From the NCBI RefSeq assembly GCF_003086795.1, contig NZ_CP026003.1:2004777-2068776 (forward strand): DNA of 64,000 nt, written 5' to 3'. The notes under the pieces were generated by a model. That model was not told the origin of the DNA. It ran no database searches and saw nothing but the letters and a program-made list of their open reading frames with translations. This DNA is from Stenotrophomonas sp. SAU14A_NAIMI4_5. GTDB taxonomy: Bacteria > Pseudomonadota > Gammaproteobacteria > Xanthomonadales > Xanthomonadaceae. Both the position numbers and the translations under genes were made by a program. Of this stretch, positions 1 through 7,498 are shown one piece after another (position 1 is the first letter of the stretch; each line of letters starts with the position of its first letter).

Positions 1-158
1 CCCTCGAGGTATTGGAAGAACTGCTGCCCACTGATGAGCAATGCCCCAGTGACGCCTGCAACGCGATTGAACGAGGCCGATTGGGAGATGATGCCGCGGA
101 TCTTGTCATCGGAAAGGCCAGCCGACATGTGGCTGGAGTACGCAAATGCACGGAGCAT
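1..158 (-). CDS. BLUF-domain blue-light sensor, 3' end cut by window edge
   Basis: Reading leftward from an ATG at 158, 52 codons of a BLUF (blue light using FAD) domain are present before the window ends. The conserved flavin-pocket residues are visible: Tyr7, Asn31 in the FNRVAGVTG motif and Gln49 in the FQYLEG strand. A second ATG at 128 would remove Tyr7, so the longer start is preferred. BLUF proteins bind FAD and change hydrogen bonding around Tyr/Gln on blue-light exposure. The gene is divergent from the hybrid kinase at 375. It is a clear relative of the complete BLUF protein at 50349, sharing the FNR.AGVTG.LL core. Whether an output domain follows cannot be seen. Confidence 0.85.
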   Translation of the reverse strand, partial: MLRAFAYSSHMSAGLSDDKIRGIISQSASFNRVAGVTGALLISGQQFFQYLE

Positions 159-173
159 GGAAGGGGTTCGTAT

Positions 174-187
174 GTGACGCGCGTCAC
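174..187. promoter_or_regulatory. 14-bp perfect palindrome between BLUF and kinase genes
   Basis: GTGACGCGCGTCAC reads the same on both strands and lies 15 bp upstream of the BLUF ATG, in the 216-bp divergent intergenic region. It is a candidate operator. The regulator is unknown. Confidence 0.4.
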
Positions 188-374
188 TATACGGAGCCGC
201 CTTCGGGGAGGCGTGAGGCTTTGCTCACGCGTTCTGCGGGCAAGCGCTGCGCGGGGGATCCGTTGACGGCGGCGTGCGCCCCGATGCCGTACATTGGTGT
301 CGACAGTCTCACTTTCTGCAGCGGGCCGGATGCCCCTGGGGTGCTGCGACTCCCGCTTTTCTCCAGGAATTGAA

Positions 375-3275
375 ATGCAGCCCCATTTTCCCGTATTCCC
401 CCGTGCTGCAGGCGCTGCGGCCGAGCGTGTCCGTCATCACGACTGGTCGGCGACAGCCCTTGGGGCCGTTGCGCAGTGGCCCGCTTCACTGCGCTGTGCG
501 GTGGAATTGATGCTCAATTCCCCGGAAAGCATGTACCTGGTCTGGGGCGACGAGCTGGTTTTCCTGTTCAACGATGCCTATGCACCGATCCTGGGGCCGC
601 GCCTGGACCAAGCGATGGGCGCACCGCTGCGCAGCCTCTGGGCCGATGCGTGGCCTGCAGTACGCGAGCCGATCGAGCAGGCTTTTGCCGGGAAGGGGTC
701 GCGTTTCGAGAATGTGCCGGTGGCGATGAACCGCTATGGGACGCCGGAAGACACCTGGTGGACGTTCTCGTTCTCCCCGCTGTACGGGGACGAGGAAAAG
801 GTCGCGGGCGCCTTCTGCGTGACCAAGGAAGTGACCGGCATGGTGGTGGCGCAGGATCGCTTGGCACGCGAGAACGAACGGCTGATCGCGCTGTTCGAGA
901 AGTCCCCGCTGTTCATGGCGTTCCTGACCGGGCCGGAACATTGCATCGAGCTGGTCAATCCGGGCTATGCAAGCCTGATCGGGCACCGCGAGGTGATTGG
1001 CCACCCCATTGTCGAGGCGTTGCCGGAGGTGCTGGACCAGGGGTATCTGCATCTGCTGGATGAGGTCTACCGCACGGGTGAGCCGTACATCGGGCGCAAG
1101 GTGGCCTACGACAGCGGCATCGCGCAGGCCGGCAGCGATCCGCGCCATATCGTCGACGTGGTGTTCCAGCCGTGCAAGGACGAGGCGGGGCGGGTCAACG
1201 GCATCTTCGTGCAGGGCCTGGACTTGACGCCGCAGGTGGCGCTTGAGCGTCACCTCTCGCTGACCGAGGCGCGGCACCGGCAGATCATGGACAGTGCCCG
1301 TGACTACGCGATCATCGCCTTCGACATGGACGGTCTGGTGACCCTGTGGAACCGCGGCGCGGAGGAGATACTCGGTTGGCATGAGTCCGAAGTGCTGGGC
1401 CGTCATGGAGAGGTGCTCTACCTGGACGATGACCGACTGGCCGGCCGCTTCCGCTACAACATGGACCAGGCGCGGTTGCGGGGAGGTCTGAGCGGTGAGC
1501 GCTGGCTGCGTCGGCGCGACGGGGATCGGTTCTGGGCACATGGTTCAATGGCGGTCCTGCGTGGCCATGAAGGCGAGGCCGTGGGTTATGTGGTGGTATT
1601 CCGCGACCGCACGGCCGAGCGACACGCTTCCGAAGCGCTGGTACAGAGCGAGCGACGACTGGGGGCGCTGGTTGCTGCAGCAACGCAGTCGCTGTACGCC
1701 ATTTCTGCCGACTGGCAGCAGGTAAACCTGATCTATCGCCAGGGCGGCGCCGCGGACCTTCGCGAGGCCGGCGGGTCGTGGCGCGATCAGTTGATCCATC
1801 CTGCCGATCGTGACGCCGTGGATGCCGCCATCGAACAGGCACGCGAAACGGGTTCGGCGCTGGAGGTGGAACACCGCAGCCTGATGCCCGACGGCGAGGT
1901 TCGCTGGTTGCAGATGCGTGCCGTGCCGCTGCTGGATGAGGACGGGCAGGTACGGGAGTGGTTTGGTGCAGCGGCTGACATCAGCGACCGCCGCATTGCC
2001 CAGCAGCGTCTGCAACAGTTGACCCTGACCCTGGAGGAGCGGGTGCAGGCACGAACGGCCGAACTGATGGCCATGGAAGAGCGTCTGCGGCAGGGCCAGA
2101 AGATGGAATCGCTGGGCCAGTTGACCGGCGGCATCGCGCACGATTTCAACAACATGCTGACCGCTGTTTCGATGGGTCTGGAGCTGCTGGAACTGCGGGT
2201 GGGGCAGGGACGCGTGGAGGATCTGCAGCGTTATCTCGAGATGGCTCGAGGTGGCGCCGACCGGGCTGCGGCACTGACCCAACGTCTGCTCGCGTTTTCG
2301 CGGCGGCAGACCCTGGCACCATCGTCGGTGCGCGTTTCCACGCTGGTAAGCGGCATGCTGGACATTCTCAGTCGTTCCATCGGGCCTTCGATCGGCATTG
2401 AAACGCGACTGCAGGACGGCGGCGATGACGTACTGGTGGATGCGCCGCAGCTTGAGAACGCCCTGCTCAATCTCTGCATCAACGCCCGCGACGCCATGCC
2501 CGAAGGCGGAACGCTGGTCATCGCCTCGGACATCGAGGTGGTGACAAGCGCACGCGGTGAGCAGCTTGGACTGCCCGCAGCGACGTACGTGCGCCTTTCC
2601 GTGTGTGATACCGGGACCGGTATGGATGCCAGCGTGCTGGAGAAGGTATTCGAACCGTTCTTCACCACCAAGCCGATCGGCCAGGGCACCGGGCTCGGCC
2701 TTTCGATGATCTACGGGTTTACCCGGCAGTCGGGCGGGCAGGTGGACGTCGAATCCACGCCGGGGCAGGGCACCACGATCAGCCTTTATCTGCCGCAGTT
2801 CAGCCCCGCGCCGGCGACCTGCGCCGAGCCCGTGGCCGATGCCTCAACCATGCCAATGCTCTCGGGCCGCTCAGTGCTGCTGGTTGAGGATGAAGCGTCC
2901 ATCCGGGCGCTGGTGCGCGATGTCCTGAGCACGCAGGGTCATCACGTGACCGAAGCGGCGAATGGCAGCGAGGCGCTTTCGTTGTTGGCGACTGACCATT
3001 CGTTCGACCTGCTGGTGACCGATGTGGGCCTGACGGGAGCATTGAATGGACGCCAGGTTGCCGACGCGGGTCGGCAGACGCGACCGGCGATGCCTGTCCT
3101 GTTCATCACCGGCTACGCAGCATTTGCGGCGGTGGGCGGTGAGCACCTTGAGGCGGGCATGGAGATTCTGACCAAACCCTTCTCTGCCGTAGAACTCGAG
3201 CGGCGCGTAGACCGGTTGCTGGCAGGGGAATTCAGATCGTGGAGTGCACCGACTTCAGAAGCTCCCGCAGCGTGA
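375..3275 (+). CDS. PAS-rich hybrid sensor histidine kinase/response regulator
   Basis: This 966-aa protein has no obvious membrane segment and is probably cytoplasmic. The N-terminus (about 15-160) is the PAS-like domain seen in HW..T.LG....WP.SLR kinases. PAS domains follow at about 165-290, 300-420 and 430-560, then a coiled coil. The HisKA box LTGGIAHDFNNML carries phospho-acceptor His589, followed by an HATPase with N and G boxes (GTGMDASV, GTGLGLS). A C-terminal REC domain starts at LLVEDEAS and its Asp883 is the likely acceptor. The ATG at 375 is chosen over a TTG at 294 because AGGA precedes it at proper spacing and the family motif begins right after it. It is convergent with the response regulator at 3232, overlapping 44 nt. 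Its PAS domains lack the GRNCRFLQ cysteine motif of LOV sensors, so the ligand is unknown. Confidence 0.9.
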   Translation: MQPHFPVFPRAAGAAAERVRHHDWSATALGAVAQWPASLRCAVELMLNSPESMYLVWGDELVFLFNDAYAPILGPRLDQAMGAPLRSLWADAWPAVREPIEQAFAGKGSRFENVPVAMNRYGTPEDTWWTFSFSPLYGDEEKVAGAFCVTKEVTGMVVAQDRLARENERLIALFEKSPLFMAFLTGPEHCIELVNPGYASLIGHREVIGHPIVEALPEVLDQGYLHLLDEVYRTGEPYIGRKVAYDSGIAQAGSDPRHIVDVVFQPCKDEAGRVNGIFVQGLDLTPQVALERHLSLTEARHRQIMDSARDYAIIAFDMDGLVTLWNRGAEEILGWHESEVLGRHGEVLYLDDDRLAGRFRYNMDQARLRGGLSGERWLRRRDGDRFWAHGSMAVLRGHEGEAVGYVVVFRDRTAERHASEALVQSERRLGALVAAATQSLYAISADWQQVNLIYRQGGAADLREAGGSWRDQLIHPADRDAVDAAIEQARETGSALEVEHRSLMPDGEVRWLQMRAVPLLDEDGQVREWFGAAADISDRRIAQQRLQQLTLTLEERVQARTAELMAMEERLRQGQKMESLGQLTGGIAHDFNNMLTAVSMGLELLELRVGQGRVEDLQRYLEMARGGADRAAALTQRLLAFSRRQTLAPSSVRVSTLVSGMLDILSRSIGPSIGIETRLQDGGDDVLVDAPQLENALLNLCINARDAMPEGGTLVIASDIEVVTSARGEQLGLPAATYVRLSVCDTGTGMDASVLEKVFEPFFTTKPIGQGTGLGLSMIYGFTRQSGGQVDVESTPGQGTTISLYLPQFSPAPATCAEPVADASTMPMLSGRSVLLVEDEASIRALVRDVLSTQGHHVTEAANGSEALSLLATDHSFDLLVTDVGLTGALNGRQVADAGRQTRPAMPVLFITGYAAFAAVGGEHLEAGMEILTKPFSAVELERRVDRLLAGEFRSWSAPTSEAPAA

Positions 3276-3603
3276 ACGGCTTGCGCAGCAGGGGTATGTG
3301 GCGGGGCAGGATCTCCGGATCGCCCGCGAACTGGCCAGCGTAGCCGGTCATCAGCAGGACGCGCAGGGCGGGGTCACGGCCCATCGCGTGGCGCGCGAGC
3401 TCGCAACCATTCATGCCTGGCAGCCGGATGTCCGAGATCAGCAGATCGAACGACCCGGCGCTGCACAGCGCAGTAACCGCCGCTTCTGCATCGCCAACCG
3501 CAGTGATCTCGTAGCCGCTCTCGGACAGGACATCCTCGGTAAGTTCGCGGATGGCCGTGTCATCCTCTACAAGCAGGATGCGTTGCGTCGTCGGTGGAGT
3601 CAC
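3232..3603 (-). CDS. Single-domain response regulator (REC only)
   Basis: A 123-aa receiver domain with no output domain. The acidic pocket is in LLVEDD, the phosphorylation site is Asp58 in LLISDIRLP, and MTGYA plus the conserved Lys in LRKPF complete the active site. The reading frame stays open far upstream, but the domain begins just after the GTG at 3603, which gives the normal REC length. An upstream start would run into the csbD-like gene. Proteins of this type usually shuttle phosphate or regulate by protein contact. The partner is probably the hybrid kinase at 375, with which it overlaps tail to tail. Confidence 0.8.
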   Translation of the reverse strand: MTPPTTQRILLVEDDTAIRELTEDVLSESGYEITAVGDAEAAVTALCSAGSFDLLISDIRLPGMNGCELARHAMGRDPALRVLLMTGYAGQFAGDPEILPRHIPLLRKPFTLRELLKSVHSTI

Positions 3604-3700
3604 AGCGGGGGAGTTCTCGATGCATGTGGCGGAGCTGCAGATGCCCTCGATTGAGGGCACCCGGAAGCCGCGTGATGAGGCGCGGCGGTATTCCAGTGAA

Positions 3701-3871
3701 TCAGTGGCGCGCGTCATCCTTGGCCTTGCCGACGGCGCTCTGCACTTTGCCAACGCCCTTCTGTGCCTTGCCTTCAAGTTCCTGCGTCTTGTTGCCGGTG
3801 ACCTTGCCGGCCACTTCCTTCACCGTGCCCTTGACCTGGTTCTTGGCACCTTCGGTACGATTCTTGTCCAT
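3701..3871 (-). CDS. CsbD-like stress protein
   Basis: A 56-aa, highly charged, lysine-rich protein beginning MDKNRTEGAKNQVKGTVKEV and containing the AGKVTGNKTQELEGKAQKGVGKVQ pattern of the CsbD family, small general-stress proteins of unknown biochemistry. The ATG at 3871 is preceded by AGGTG at good spacing. The frame stays open upstream but without family similarity. It probably stands alone, with REP-rich DNA upstream. Confidence 0.88.
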   Translation of the reverse strand: MDKNRTEGAKNQVKGTVKEVAGKVTGNKTQELEGKAQKGVGKVQSAVGKAKDDARH

Positions 3872-4194
3872 TGCAGAACACCTTTCTGGAAAGCCCGGGA
3901 TGGGGGCTTCGATCCTGCGTGCGCGGGGGTGGCGTGCCAGTGAAAGAAACGCGAGCGCCATCCTCACGCCGGTAGCGCCTGGGCATGCCTGGCGGGAAAT
4001 GCGGCGCGGCCCCTCGGTGGCGCAAAGCAATGCCTGGCGAGCATCGAGTTATGGCCCGCGGACCCGACAGCGTGCCGACCAACGGTCGGCACCCACCAAC
4101 AGCGTGGCGAGGCCACGACCCCCAGCCAACAGGGTCGCGAGGCGACGACCCCCGGTAGCGCCGGGCCATGCCCGGCGGATTGACAGCGAATCTA
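3872..4194. repeat. Gene-free stretch with SMAG/REP palindromes
   Basis: I see no credible gene here. The stretch holds a GTAG-type REP at 3972-3995, a GTGCCGACC-aac-GGTCGGCAC hairpin at 4072-4092, a degenerate GGTCG-rich repeat at about 4105-4152, and a second GTAGCGCCGGG...CCCGGCGG REP at 4155-4178. These match the GTAG-headed palindromes (SMAG) described in Stenotrophomonas maltophilia. Confidence 0.7.
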
Positions 4195-4206
4195 CCTACT
4201 AGTAGG
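4195..4206. promoter_or_regulatory. Predicted TetR operator, copy 1
   Basis: CCTACTAGTAGG is a perfect 12-bp palindrome ending 10 bp before the tetR ATG at 4217. The identical sequence lies at 4860-4871 before the next gene. The pairing indicates that the TetR protein represses both itself and the membrane-protein gene. Confidence 0.75.
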
Positions 4207-4216
4207 GTGAGTCCCC

Positions 4217-4804
4217 ATGAAAGACCCGCTCTCCCCCAAAGCCCACGAGATTCTCGCCCACGCCCGTTCGCTGCTGGAAGCCGGCGGCTACAACGGTTTC
4301 AGCTACGCCGACGTCTCGGCGCGGGTGAACATCAGCAAGGCCAGCATCCATCACCACTTCCCCAGCAAGGCGGATCTGGTGCGGACGGTGGTGGTGCTCT
4401 ACCGGGCCGAGGCGCGCGAGGGCCTGGCGCTGCTCGACCGGCAGCTGGGCGACCCGTTGCAGGAGCTCAATGCCTACGTGGATTATTGGTCCAGCTGCAT
4501 TGCCGGCGGCACGTCCTCGTTCTGCATCTGCGCGATGCTGGCCGCCGAGGCGCCGATGATTCCGGCCGAGATTGCCGATGAAGTGCGCGGCCATTTCGAG
4601 GATCTCAGTGGCTGGCTGGCGCTGACCCTGGAGAAGGGCGCGGCGACCGGCCAGCTGCGGCTGCAGGGTTCGGCAGCGGATGAGGCCAAGGCGTTCATGT
4701 CATCGGTGCACGGCGCGATGCTGGCCGCGCGCGGCCTGGGTGATGCGGCCACGTTTGCGGCGCTGGCGCGCCTGGCCATCGCGCGGGTCAGCGCGGCAGC
4801 CTGA
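4217..4804 (+). CDS. TetR/AcrR family transcriptional regulator
   Basis: A 195-aa repressor with the TetR N-terminal DNA-binding domain. Helix-turn-helix residues lie around 25-52 (GFSYADVSARVNISKASIHHHFPSK), followed by a helical ligand-binding domain rich in Ala and Leu. The ATG at 4217 starts directly downstream of the palindromic operator. The gene is followed by an intrinsic terminator and by a membrane-protein gene carrying the same operator. The two probably form a small ligand-responsive regulon. The ligand cannot be read from sequence. Confidence 0.9.
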   Translation: MKDPLSPKAHEILAHARSLLEAGGYNGFSYADVSARVNISKASIHHHFPSKADLVRTVVVLYRAEAREGLALLDRQLGDPLQELNAYVDYWSSCIAGGTSSFCICAMLAAEAPMIPAEIADEVRGHFEDLSGWLALTLEKGAATGQLRLQGSAADEAKAFMSSVHGAMLAARGLGDAATFAALARLAIARVSAAA

Positions 4805-4817
4805 GGTTTGTGTGATG

Positions 4818-4845
4818 GGCCTGCGGCAACGCGGGCCTTCTTTTT
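4818..4845 (+). terminator. Intrinsic terminator after tetR
   Basis: A GGCCTGCG-gcaa-CGCGGGCC stem-loop is followed by a short pyrimidine/T run (TTCTTTTT). It separates tetR from the membrane-protein gene, so the latter needs its own promoter. Confidence 0.7.
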
Positions 4846-4859
4846 ACCCTTAAATCCTA

Positions 4860-4871
4860 CCTACTAGTAGG
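4860..4871. promoter_or_regulatory. Predicted TetR operator, copy 2
   Basis: This second exact copy of CCTACTAGTAGG lies 24 bp upstream of the membrane-protein ATG at 4896 and extends to the 14-bp palindrome ACCTACTAGTAGGT (4859-4872). Confidence 0.75.
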
Positions 4872-4895
4872 TTTAATCATTCTCGGAGACATCCC

Positions 4896-5396
4896 ATGGC
4901 ACACCCCCTGTCCACCCTCGGCGCGATCCACACTGCCGTCAGCCTGATCCCGGTCTTGGCCGGCCTGTATGGCTTCATCCGCCATCGCGCGATCGACCCG
5001 GCCACGCGCTCGGGCAAGCTCTACCTGCTGGGCCTGGTGCTGTCGGTCGCGACGGCCTTCACCATCTCCAGCACCGGCGGGTTGAACCCCGGCCATGCGT
5101 TCGGGGTGATCGTGCTGCTGATAGCCTTCGGCGGCGTGTTCGCGGGGCGGCTGCGTTTCCTAGGCCGCTTGGCGCCGTACCTGTCGACGTTCGCCTTGTC
5201 CTTCAGCTTCCTGCTGTCACTGGTGCCGGGCACCAACGAAACGCTGACCCGCGTGCCGGTGGGCCATCCCATTGCCGCCGCGCCGCTGGCACCGGTGGTG
5301 CTGCAGGTGTTGCTGGGCTGCGCGGTGGTGTTCGTGATCGGCTTCGCCGCGCAGTGCTGGCGCATCCATGCGCGCAACAAACATGCGCGGGCCTGA
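4896..5396 (+). CDS. Small integral membrane protein, TetR-controlled
   Basis: A 166-aa hydrophobic protein with about four transmembrane segments (roughly residues 8-27, 42-60, 68-110 and 135-155). Short charged loops follow the first segment (RHRAIDPATRSGK), and the C-terminal tail is basic (RIHARNKHARA). It resembles DUF2306-type inner-membrane proteins, but I do not assign a function. The upstream operator is identical to that of tetR, which suggests induction by whatever the TetR protein senses. Its stop codon lies in a GCCTGAT-gcc-ATCAGGC palindrome (5391-5407) shared with the stop of the convergent gene at 5402. Confidence 0.8.
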   Translation: MAHPLSTLGAIHTAVSLIPVLAGLYGFIRHRAIDPATRSGKLYLLGLVLSVATAFTISSTGGLNPGHAFGVIVLLIAFGGVFAGRLRFLGRLAPYLSTFALSFSFLLSLVPGTNETLTRVPVGHPIAAAPLAPVVLQVLLGCAVVFVIGFAAQCWRIHARNKHARA

Positions 5397-5401
5397 TGCC
5401 A

Positions 5402-6037
5402 TCAGGCTGCGATCGGGTGAAGTCGGCCGGCGGCCTGCAGCACATCAAGGATCTGCGCGGTGATCCATTCCTCGCTGCCCGTGGCGTCGATCACGTGGCA
5501 GCGCTGCGGATCACGCCGCGCCGCCTCCAGCAGGCCGCGACGGATGCGACCGAAGTTGCGATGCGCCTCGGCCGGGTCGCTGTGTCGCGCAGGTGCATTT
5601 GCATCACGACGTTGCAAAGCCGTCTTGGCATCGAGATCCAGGATGAAGGTGAAGTCCGGACGCGTCTGGCCGGTGACATGGTTCGAAACGACATCGGAGA
5701 ACAACTCGGACACCGTGTTCTCGAAGACCTGGAAAGCGAACGTTGAATCGATGAATCTGTCGCAAACAACCCACGACCCCGCATCAAGCGCTGGGCGAAT
5801 CACGCTTCGGACGTGGTCATGGCGCGCGGCGGAAACCAGCAGCATTTCTTCGTAGGCGTCGAGCCTGCGCGCGCGCTGTTTCACCAGGATTGCCCGTATT
5901 TCCGGGCCGATATGGCCACCGTCGGGCTCCTTCGCAGCGACGACCTCAATGCCGCGTTCGCCCAATGCTGCGACCAGACGCTTGGCCTGCGTCGTCTTTC
6001 CACTGCCATCTATCCCTTCAAACGTGACAAAAGCCAT
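5402..6037 (-). CDS. Divergent thymidylate kinase homologue (dTMP kinase-like)
   Basis: A 211-aa P-loop nucleoside monophosphate kinase. The Walker A motif GIDGSGKT is at residues 8-15, the tmk-like DRFIDSTFAFQ motif follows, and an Arg-rich LID region is present. It departs from housekeeping Tmk: KEPDGG replaces the canonical REPGGT, and the DRF...FAFQ motif replaces DRY..S..AYQ. Neighbours are not the usual pabC/yceG/holB cluster, so it is probably an accessory paralogue. The ATG at 6037 has AGGG upstream. The gene is head-to-head with the radical SAM gene across only 43 bp. The likely reaction is phosphorylation of dTMP or another nucleoside monophosphate. Confidence 0.82.
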   Translation of the reverse strand: MAFVTFEGIDGSGKTTQAKRLVAALGERGIEVVAAKEPDGGHIGPEIRAILVKQRARRLDAYEEMLLVSAARHDHVRSVIRPALDAGSWVVCDRFIDSTFAFQVFENTVSELFSDVVSNHVTGQTRPDFTFILDLDAKTALQRRDANAPARHSDPAEAHRNFGRIRRGLLEAARRDPQRCHVIDATGSEEWITAQILDVLQAAGRLHPIAA

Positions 6038-6080
6038 CGTGTCTGCCCTATAAATCATTAACGACGGTTTTGAGCATGGC

Positions 6081-7496
6081 ATGAAGCACTCCGAGGCAGT
6101 GGTGTTCGTATCGGCAGGCATGTCCTCGCCAAAGAAGCGCGACCATGCGCTGGCGCGGCGGCAGCTGTATTTGAACTACGGCGCGCTTTCGCTGGCGACG
6201 ACCTTGTCTCTGGCCGGATACGACACTTCTGTCGTGCACGGTGAACATGAGACGCCCGAGAGTGTCGTTGCAGCGCTGCTGCAATCGGGCCGGCTGCCCT
6301 CGGTGTATCCGCTGATGCTGTCCCTGCCCAGCTTTCATGCGCTGCCGTGGGCGCGCACGTTCTGCACGCTGATCCGGCGCGCGCTGCCCGATTGCCGCAT
6401 CGTCGTCGGCGGGCGCTGGGTGGTGGGCCCCGACCCGGAGTGGCTGCGCGGCAAATTGCCCGAGGCCGAGGTGTTCGTGCCAGGGCTGGCCGAGCCGTAC
6501 ATCGAGGCGCTGCTGACCGGCCTGCCGGAGATGGGCCGACCGCGCGTGCCGCGGCCCGACCGGCCCTTGCAGCACCCGCTGGTGGACGGCTACCTGCGTT
6601 ACCAGCCCAGCGTGGAGGCGTCGCGCGGGTGCGGCATGGGCTGCGGCTTCTGCGAGGAACGTGACATCCCCGTGGACAAGCTGGGCCCGGCCGAACGGTT
6701 GTGGACGACGATGAAGGCCGTACAGGCGCAGTACGCCGGCGGCGAGATCCGGCCCTACCTGCAGGCCTCGATGTTCGTGCCCACCTCACGCTGGGCCGAA
6801 GCGCTGGCCGAGTGCGTGCAGCGCGACACCCTGCAGATTGCGTGGCGGACCGAGAGCCGGGTGGACGCGCTGACCGAGGACACCATCGCGGCGCTGGCCG
6901 CGGCGGGGATGAAGGTCCTGGACCTCGGTTTGGAGACTGCTTCGCCGCAGCAGATCGTGGCGATGAACAAGTCGCGGTTTCCCGACCGCTACCTGGACCG
7001 CGCCTCGCGGCTGCTGAACGCCTGCGCGCGTGAGGGCGTGCAGGCCAAGGTGAACGTGCTGATCTATGGCGGCGAAACGGCCAGGACCCTGGGCGAGACG
7101 CAGCAGTGGCTGGATGAGCATGCCGGTTGCATCGCCGGTGTGTCGGTGGGCCCGGTGGTGGCGTACGGGCCACCGAAGACGGCCGACCCGTTTCTGCACG
7201 AGCTGGTTGAACTGGGCGCGCGCACCATCGATGCGGGCAGCGCGCAGGAGACCGGCATCAGCCGTATCCATCCAAGCCACGAGATCGATGCCACCGATGC
7301 CGAACACTTGAGTCTGCAGCTGTCGCGCCGCTACATGGATGCAGACCAGTATTTCCGGCTCAAGCAGTTTTCGTATTACCCGCGGGACTATGGGAGGAAC
7401 GATTTCGACCACGACGTGGCCCGCTCGGATCCGGCAAGGCTGCCTTTCCGGACCGCTGGCGATGCGCCGACAATGAACCAGAGAACGACGAGGTGA
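6081..7496 (+). CDS. B12-type radical SAM protein, unknown substrate
   Basis: A 471-aa protein with the radical SAM [4Fe-4S] motif CX3CX2C at Cys184, Cys188 and Cys191 (SRGCGMGCGFCEE). The N-terminal 170 residues resemble the Rossmann-like cobalamin-binding half of B12 radical SAM enzymes (VVGGRW at about 110), but I see no DxHxxG cobalamin-ligand motif. The Elp3/MiaB-type barrel follows (WRTESRVDALTEDTIAAL...KVLDLGLETAS). Its end abuts the HD gene at 7499. Start alternatives are ATG 6081 and ATG 6120. The substrate is unknown. The flanking nucleotide kinase and HD phosphohydrolase hint at nucleotide chemistry, which is inference only. Confidence 0.8.
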   Translation: MKHSEAVVFVSAGMSSPKKRDHALARRQLYLNYGALSLATTLSLAGYDTSVVHGEHETPESVVAALLQSGRLPSVYPLMLSLPSFHALPWARTFCTLIRRALPDCRIVVGGRWVVGPDPEWLRGKLPEAEVFVPGLAEPYIEALLTGLPEMGRPRVPRPDRPLQHPLVDGYLRYQPSVEASRGCGMGCGFCEERDIPVDKLGPAERLWTTMKAVQAQYAGGEIRPYLQASMFVPTSRWAEALAECVQRDTLQIAWRTESRVDALTEDTIAALAAAGMKVLDLGLETASPQQIVAMNKSRFPDRYLDRASRLLNACAREGVQAKVNVLIYGGETARTLGETQQWLDEHAGCIAGVSVGPVVAYGPPKTADPFLHELVELGARTIDAGSAQETGISRIHPSHEIDATDAEHLSLQLSRRYMDADQYFRLKQFSYYPRDYGRNDFDHDVARSDPARLPFRTAGDAPTMNQRTTR

Positions 7497-7498
7497 CT

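Noticed and set aside
12..510. Short plus and minus frames before the hybrid kinase
   Set aside because: They conflict with the BLUF gene and the promoter region and have no recognisable content.
375..3275. LOV photoreceptor domain in the hybrid kinase
   Set aside because: None of the PAS domains shows the GRNCRFLQ flavin-binding cysteine motif.
6081..7496. Viperin identity for the radical SAM protein
   Set aside because: It has an N-terminal B12-type Rossmann region and Elp3-like barrel; viperins lack this and are shorter.
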